A stretch of DNA of 64,000 nt from Thermostichus sp047461615 (lineage in GTDB: Bacteria; Cyanobacteriota; Cyanobacteriia; Thermostichales; Thermostichaceae), in the NCBI RefSeq assembly GCF_047461615.1, contig NZ_JANSHI010000004.1, positions 62,001 through 126,000 on the forward strand, in the 5' to 3' direction. The notes under the pieces are model-generated. The model had not been told where the DNA came from. It made no database searches and saw only the letters and a list, made by a program, of their open reading frames with translations. Shown here in pieces: positions 60,078 to 64,000 of this stretch. Every line of letters starts with the position of its first letter. Position 1 is the first letter of the stretch. A program made the position numbers and the translations under genes.

Positions 60078-63000
60078 ATGTTTACTCTGGTTAAGCCCAT
60101 CACCCGCCACGTTGCCCCTGCTGAGGTGGGGGATCGCCGCTTGATGAAGGTGGTGTACGTGGTGTTGGAGCCGCAGTATCAGAGCGCCCTGACGGCGGCG
60201 GTGCAGCGCATCAATGCCCACAACCCTAAGCTGGCGGTGGAGCTGTCGGGGTACTTGGTGGAGGAGCTGCGGGATCCCTCGGGGTATGAGGCTTTCCAGC
60301 GGGATCTGGAGACAGCCAATGTCTTTATTGGATCCCTAATCTTTATCGAAGACATTGCCCAGAAAGTAGTGCAGGCGGTGGAGCCCCTGCGGGAGCGGCT
60401 GGATGCGGTGGTGGTCTTCCCCTCCATGCCCGAGGTGATGCGCCTTAATAAGCTGGGATCCTTCTCCATGGCGCAGCTAGGGCAGTCCAAGAGCGCCATT
60501 GCCCAGTTCATGCGCAAGCGCCAGCAGGGATCCAGCTTCCAAGAGGGGATGCTGAAGCTGCTGCAGACCCTGCCCAAGGTGTTGAAGTACTTGCCCTTCG
60601 ACAAGGCGCAGGATGCCCGCAACTTCATGCTCAGCTTCCAGTACTGGCTGGGCGGATCCCGGGAGAACCTGGAGAACTTTTTGCTCATGCTGGCGGATCG
60701 CTACCTGCCAGGGATGCGGGGGCAGCTCTCCTTTGCTGAGCCCGTCACCTACTTGGAGATGGGTATCTGGCACCCGCTGGCACCACAAATGTTTGCCAGC
60801 CTGGCGGAGTACTGGGACTGGTACAATGCCCGCGAGGATCTGCCAGAGGACGTGAAGGATCCCTTGGCCCCCTGCGTGGGGCTGGTGCTGCAGCGCACCC
60901 ACCTGGTGACGGGGGATGATGCCCACTATGTTGCCATGGTGCAAGAGCTGGAGTCGCGCGGAGCGCGAGTGGTGCCGGTGTTTGCCGGCGGCTTGGACTT
61001 CTCCAAGCCAGTGAACGAGTTTTTCTGGAACGAGCAGAAGACGGCGCCCATTGTGGATGTAGTGGTGTCGCTAACCGGGTTTGCCCTAGTGGGCGGGCCA
61101 GCGCGGCAGGATCACCCCAAGGCAGTGGAGACACTCAAGCGGCTAAATCGCCCCTATATGGTGGCCCTGCCCTTGGTGTTTCAATCCACCGAGGAATGGG
61201 CCAACAGTGACTTGGGCCTGCACCCGGTGCAGGTGGCGCTGCAAGTTGCCATTCCCGAGCTGGACGGGGCCATTGAGCCAATCATCCTCTCGGGGCGGGA
61301 CGCCGTCACCGGCAAAGCTCACGCAATGCAGGATCGGATTGAGCTGATTGCAGCGCGGGCCATTAAATGGGCCAATCTGCGGCGCAAGCCCAAGATAGAG
61401 AAGAAAATTGCCATCACCATTTTCAGCTTTCCGCCAGACAAGGGCAATGTGGGAACAGCCGCCTACCTGGATGTGTTTGCCTCCATCCACCGGGTGATGC
61501 AGGCGCTGGCCCACAATGGCTACGACCTGGGGCCAGAGCTGCCCAAAACCCCCCAGGAGCTGATGGAGTCCATCCTCCACGATCCCCAAGCTCAGTACGC
61601 TAGCCCGGAGCTGAATGTAGCGGCCAAGCTGTCGGTGCGGGAGTACGAGGCCCTGACCCCCTACGTCAAAGCCATTGAGAAATACTGGGGGCCAGCTCCA
61701 GGGCACCTGAACACCGATGGGCAAAATCTACTGATTTACGGCAAGCACTTTGGCAACGTGTTCATCGGGGTGCAGCCCACCTTTGGCTACGAAGGGGATC
61801 CCATGCGGCTACTTTTTTCCAGGTCGGCCAGTCCCCACCACGGCTTTGCCGCCTACTACACCTACCTGGAAAAGGTTTGGAAAGCCGACGTGGTCATCCA
61901 CTTTGGCACTCACGGGTCTCTCGAGTTCATGCCGGGCAAGCAGATTGGCATGTCCAGCGAGTGCTACCCGGATAACCTAATTGGATCCCTGCCTAACCTT
62001 TACTACTACGCTGCCAACAACCCCAGCGAGGCCACCATCGCCAAGCGGCGGGGCTATGCCTGCACCATTAGCTACCTGACACCGCCGGCAGAAAACGCTG
62101 GCCTCTACAAGGGGCTGCAGGAGCTGCGGGAGCTGATTGGCTCTTACCAAACCCTGCGGGAGGGGGCGCGGGGCATTGCCATTGTCAATGCCATCTGCGA
62201 CAAGGCGCGGCTAGTCAACCTAGACAAAGACGTGGAGCTGCCGACGGTGGACGCTGCCCAGCTCACCCTAGAAGAACGGGACACGGTGGTGGGCAAGCTC
62301 TACGCCAAGCTGATGGAGATTGAGTCGCGGCTGTTGCCCTGTGGGCTGCATGTGATTGGGGCGCCCCCCACAGCAGAAGAGGCGATTGCCACCTTGGTAA
62401 GCATTGCCAGCATTGACCGGCCGGAGGAAGGGATCCTCGGCCTACCCCGCATCATTGCCCAGAGCCTGGGTCGGGATATCGACGAAATCTACCGCAACCG
62501 GGATCGGGGGCACCTGGCGGATACAGAGCTGCTGGATCGCATCAACAAGGCCTGCCATAAAGCAGTGGCCGCGCTCGTGCAGGAACAGACCGACGCCCAG
62601 GGGCGGGTCTCGCGCGTGGCCAAGCTCAACTTCTTCAACATGGGACGGCAGGCGCCCTGGCTGGTGGCCCTGAAGGAGGCGGGCTACCCGCAGGTGGATC
62701 CAGACCTGCTCAAGCCTTTGTTTGAGTTTCTGGAGGAGTGCCTCAAGCAGATTACGGCAGATTACGAGCTAGGATCGCTGCTGCGGGCCTTGGAAGGGGA
62801 GTACATCCCGCCGGGCCCGGGAGGGGATCCCATCCGCAACCCCAACGTCTTGCCAACTGGGCGCAACATCCATGCTTTGGATCCCCAGTCCATCCCCACG
62901 GCAGCGGCCATCAGGTCGGCGGAGATTGTGGTGGAACGGCTGCTGGCGCGGGAGCTGAGCGCCAACGGCGGCAGGTACCCGGAGACCATCTCAGTGGTGC

Positions 63001-64000
63001 TCTGGGGCACGGACAACATCAAGACCTACGGCGAGTCGCTGGCGCAGGTGCTCTGCCTGCTGGGGGTGCGTCCTAAGCCAGATGCCCTGGGGCGGGTAAA
63101 CAAAGTGGAGCTCATCCCCCTGGAGGAGCTGGGGCGGCCCCGCATTGACGTGGTGGTGAACTGTTCCGGGGTATTCCGGGATCTCTTTGTCAACCAAATG
63201 GCCCTCCTCGACCGGGCAGTGAAGCTAGCAGCCCTAGCCGATGAGCCGCTGGAGCTGAACTTTGTGCGCAAGCATGCCCTACAGCAGGCAGAAGAATTGG
63301 GGCTGACCCTGGAGCAGGCGGCAACGCGGGTCTTTTCCAACGCTTCTGGCTCCTACTCGGCCAACATCAGCCTGGCAGTGGAAAACAGCTCTTGGGAGGA
63401 CGAAAGCGAGCTGCGGGAGATGTACCTATCCCGCAAGTCCTTTGCCTTCGGCTCCAATTTGCCCAACCAGCAGATGCGGCAGCTTTTTGAGGCCAGCCTG
63501 AAGACGGTGGATGTAACCTTCCAAAACCTGGATTCGTCGGAGATTAGTCTGACAGACGTCAGCCACTACTTTGATGCGGATCCCACCAAACTGGTGCAGA
63601 GCCTGCGCCCCGACGGCAAGGCTCCCTCAGCCTACATTGCCGATACCACCACGCCCAACGCCCAGATCCGCACCCTGAGCGAGACCATTCGCCTGGACGC
63701 TCGCACCAAGCTCCTCAACCCCAAGTGGTATGAGGGCATGCTCAAGCACGGCTACGAAGGGGTGCGGGAGATTGCCAAGCGGCTGGTGAACACCTCTGGC
63801 TGGTCGGCCACGGCAGGTGCGGTGGACAACTGGATCTATGAGGAGGCCAACGAGACCTTTATCAAGGACGAGGCAATGCGGCAGCGCCTCATGAACCTCA
63901 ACCCCCACTCCTTCCGGCGCATCGTCGGCACCCTGCTGGAGGTGCATGGGCGTGGCTACTGGCAAACTTCCCAAGCCAACATCGAGCGCCTGCAGGAGCT
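60078..64000 (+). CDS. chlH: Magnesium chelatase subunit ChlH (partial at the 3' end)
   Basis: ChlH binds protoporphyrin IX and, with ChlI and ChlD, inserts Mg2+ with ATP use, the first committed step of chlorophyll synthesis. The window holds the ATG at 60078 (GGAG upstream) and 1307 codons; the typical length is about 1330, so only some twenty residues are missing. Conserved features include SLTGFALVGGPARQDHP, VIHFGTHGSLEFMPGKQIGMS, and VLWGTDNIKTYGESLAQVL with VNCSGVFRDLF. It is CobN-related but the ChlH sequence (FPSMPEVMRLNKLGSFSM) is clear. The chlorophyll synthase gene lies at the other end of the window and is not linked. Confidence 0.96.
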   Translation, partial: MFTLVKPITRHVAPAEVGDRRLMKVVYVVLEPQYQSALTAAVQRINAHNPKLAVELSGYLVEELRDPSGYEAFQRDLETANVFIGSLIFIEDIAQKVVQAVEPLRERLDAVVVFPSMPEVMRLNKLGSFSMAQLGQSKSAIAQFMRKRQQGSSFQEGMLKLLQTLPKVLKYLPFDKAQDARNFMLSFQYWLGGSRENLENFLLMLADRYLPGMRGQLSFAEPVTYLEMGIWHPLAPQMFASLAEYWDWYNAREDLPEDVKDPLAPCVGLVLQRTHLVTGDDAHYVAMVQELESRGARVVPVFAGGLDFSKPVNEFFWNEQKTAPIVDVVVSLTGFALVGGPARQDHPKAVETLKRLNRPYMVALPLVFQSTEEWANSDLGLHPVQVALQVAIPELDGAIEPIILSGRDAVTGKAHAMQDRIELIAARAIKWANLRRKPKIEKKIAITIFSFPPDKGNVGTAAYLDVFASIHRVMQALAHNGYDLGPELPKTPQELMESILHDPQAQYASPELNVAAKLSVREYEALTPYVKAIEKYWGPAPGHLNTDGQNLLIYGKHFGNVFIGVQPTFGYEGDPMRLLFSRSASPHHGFAAYYTYLEKVWKADVVIHFGTHGSLEFMPGKQIGMSSECYPDNLIGSLPNLYYYAANNPSEATIAKRRGYACTISYLTPPAENAGLYKGLQELRELIGSYQTLREGARGIAIVNAICDKARLVNLDKDVELPTVDAAQLTLEERDTVVGKLYAKLMEIESRLLPCGLHVIGAPPTAEEAIATLVSIASIDRPEEGILGLPRIIAQSLGRDIDEIYRNRDRGHLADTELLDRINKACHKAVAALVQEQTDAQGRVSRVAKLNFFNMGRQAPWLVALKEAGYPQVDPDLLKPLFEFLEECLKQITADYELGSLLRALEGEYIPPGPGGDPIRNPNVLPTGRNIHALDPQSIPTAAAIRSAEIVVERLLARELSANGGRYPETISVVLWGTDNIKTYGESLAQVLCLLGVRPKPDALGRVNKVELIPLEELGRPRIDVVVNCSGVFRDLFVNQMALLDRAVKLAALADEPLELNFVRKHALQQAEELGLTLEQAATRVFSNASGSYSANISLAVENSSWEDESELREMYLSRKSFAFGSNLPNQQMRQLFEASLKTVDVTFQNLDSSEISLTDVSHYFDADPTKLVQSLRPDGKAPSAYIADTTTPNAQIRTLSETIRLDARTKLLNPKWYEGMLKHGYEGVREIAKRLVNTSGWSATAGAVDNWIYEEANETFIKDEAMRQRLMNLNPHSFRRIVGTLLEVHGRGYWQTSQANIERLQE

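Noticed and set aside
61143..61724. Minus-strand open frame inside chlH
   Set aside because: Antisense to a conserved part of chlH with no features of its own.
1..64000. Dispersed GGGATCCC copies as a mobile repeat or CRISPR
   Set aside because: The copies are single octamers at irregular spacing within genes, without spacers, terminal repeats or associated genes.
1..64000. tRNA and rRNA genes
   Set aside because: Intergenic regions were read for cloverleaf and TTCGA-type T-loop patterns; none was convincing.

Overview
The window is a GC-rich stretch of cyanobacterial chromosome. Chlorophyll synthase (chlG), the magnesium chelatase H subunit (chlH), the Rubisco accumulation factor Raf1 and Ycf51 show that it is an oxygenic phototroph. 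The overall style resembles the unicellular thermophilic Synechococcus lineage known from Yellowstone mats (JA-3-3Ab / JA-2-3B'a type); that placement is from memory and is an inference. The palindrome GGGATCCC is scattered everywhere, about 2 to 3 GGATCC cores per kb by eye. The HIP1 octamer GCGATCGC, usual in other cyanobacteria, is essentially missing outside one island. I saw no rRNA or tRNA genes, CRISPR array, transposase or phage gene.

Layout. 1-12 kb: a truncated lytic-transglycosylase-like TPR protein, an S9 peptidase, tRNA 2-selenouridine synthase, an MFS exporter, a short SpoIID protein, chlG, a small secreted protein, a GPH-type symporter, a Uma2 nuclease-like protein and aspartase. 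12-24 kb: infC (TTG start) with a peroxiredoxin, a Ser/Thr kinase, raf1, sppA, an SDR, ksgA, a histidine kinase overlapping a PIN-TRAM protein, an Nfu protein, the site-2 protease rseP and nth. 24-41 kb: a SixA-like phosphatase, thioredoxin, a LOG protein, trpF, rodZ, rluB, rbfA, photolyase, alkaline phosphatase (with a strong upstream Pho-box candidate and a clear terminator), a TgpA-like transglutaminase, uvrA, hemW, hisH and an EVE-domain protein.

41.2-49.8 kb is an accessory island. Two unrecognised proteins (525 and 441 aa) precede a 1872-aa DEAD/DEAH-type helicase with a C-terminal DUF1998 cysteine cluster. The size and architecture match DruE of Druantia anti-phage systems, but the partner genes do not match any set I can name with certainty. 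The island has three HIP1 octamers and few GGATCC sites, which points to acquisition from another cyanobacterium.

49.9-64 kb: surE, a Crp-family regulator with an alpha/beta hydrolase, ycf51, a frameshifted dynamin-like GTPase pseudogene, the cell-wall pair murD-ftsW (overlapping), a class I amidotransferase, and a second accessory locus: an EVE-like plus PD-(D/E)XK-like protein bounded tightly by two elements resembling halves of an integron attC site. The window ends inside chlH.

The two accessory loci (three-gene DUF1998 helicase cassette; EVE-nuclease cassette) are the best candidates for undescribed biology, both probably in defence against foreign DNA.
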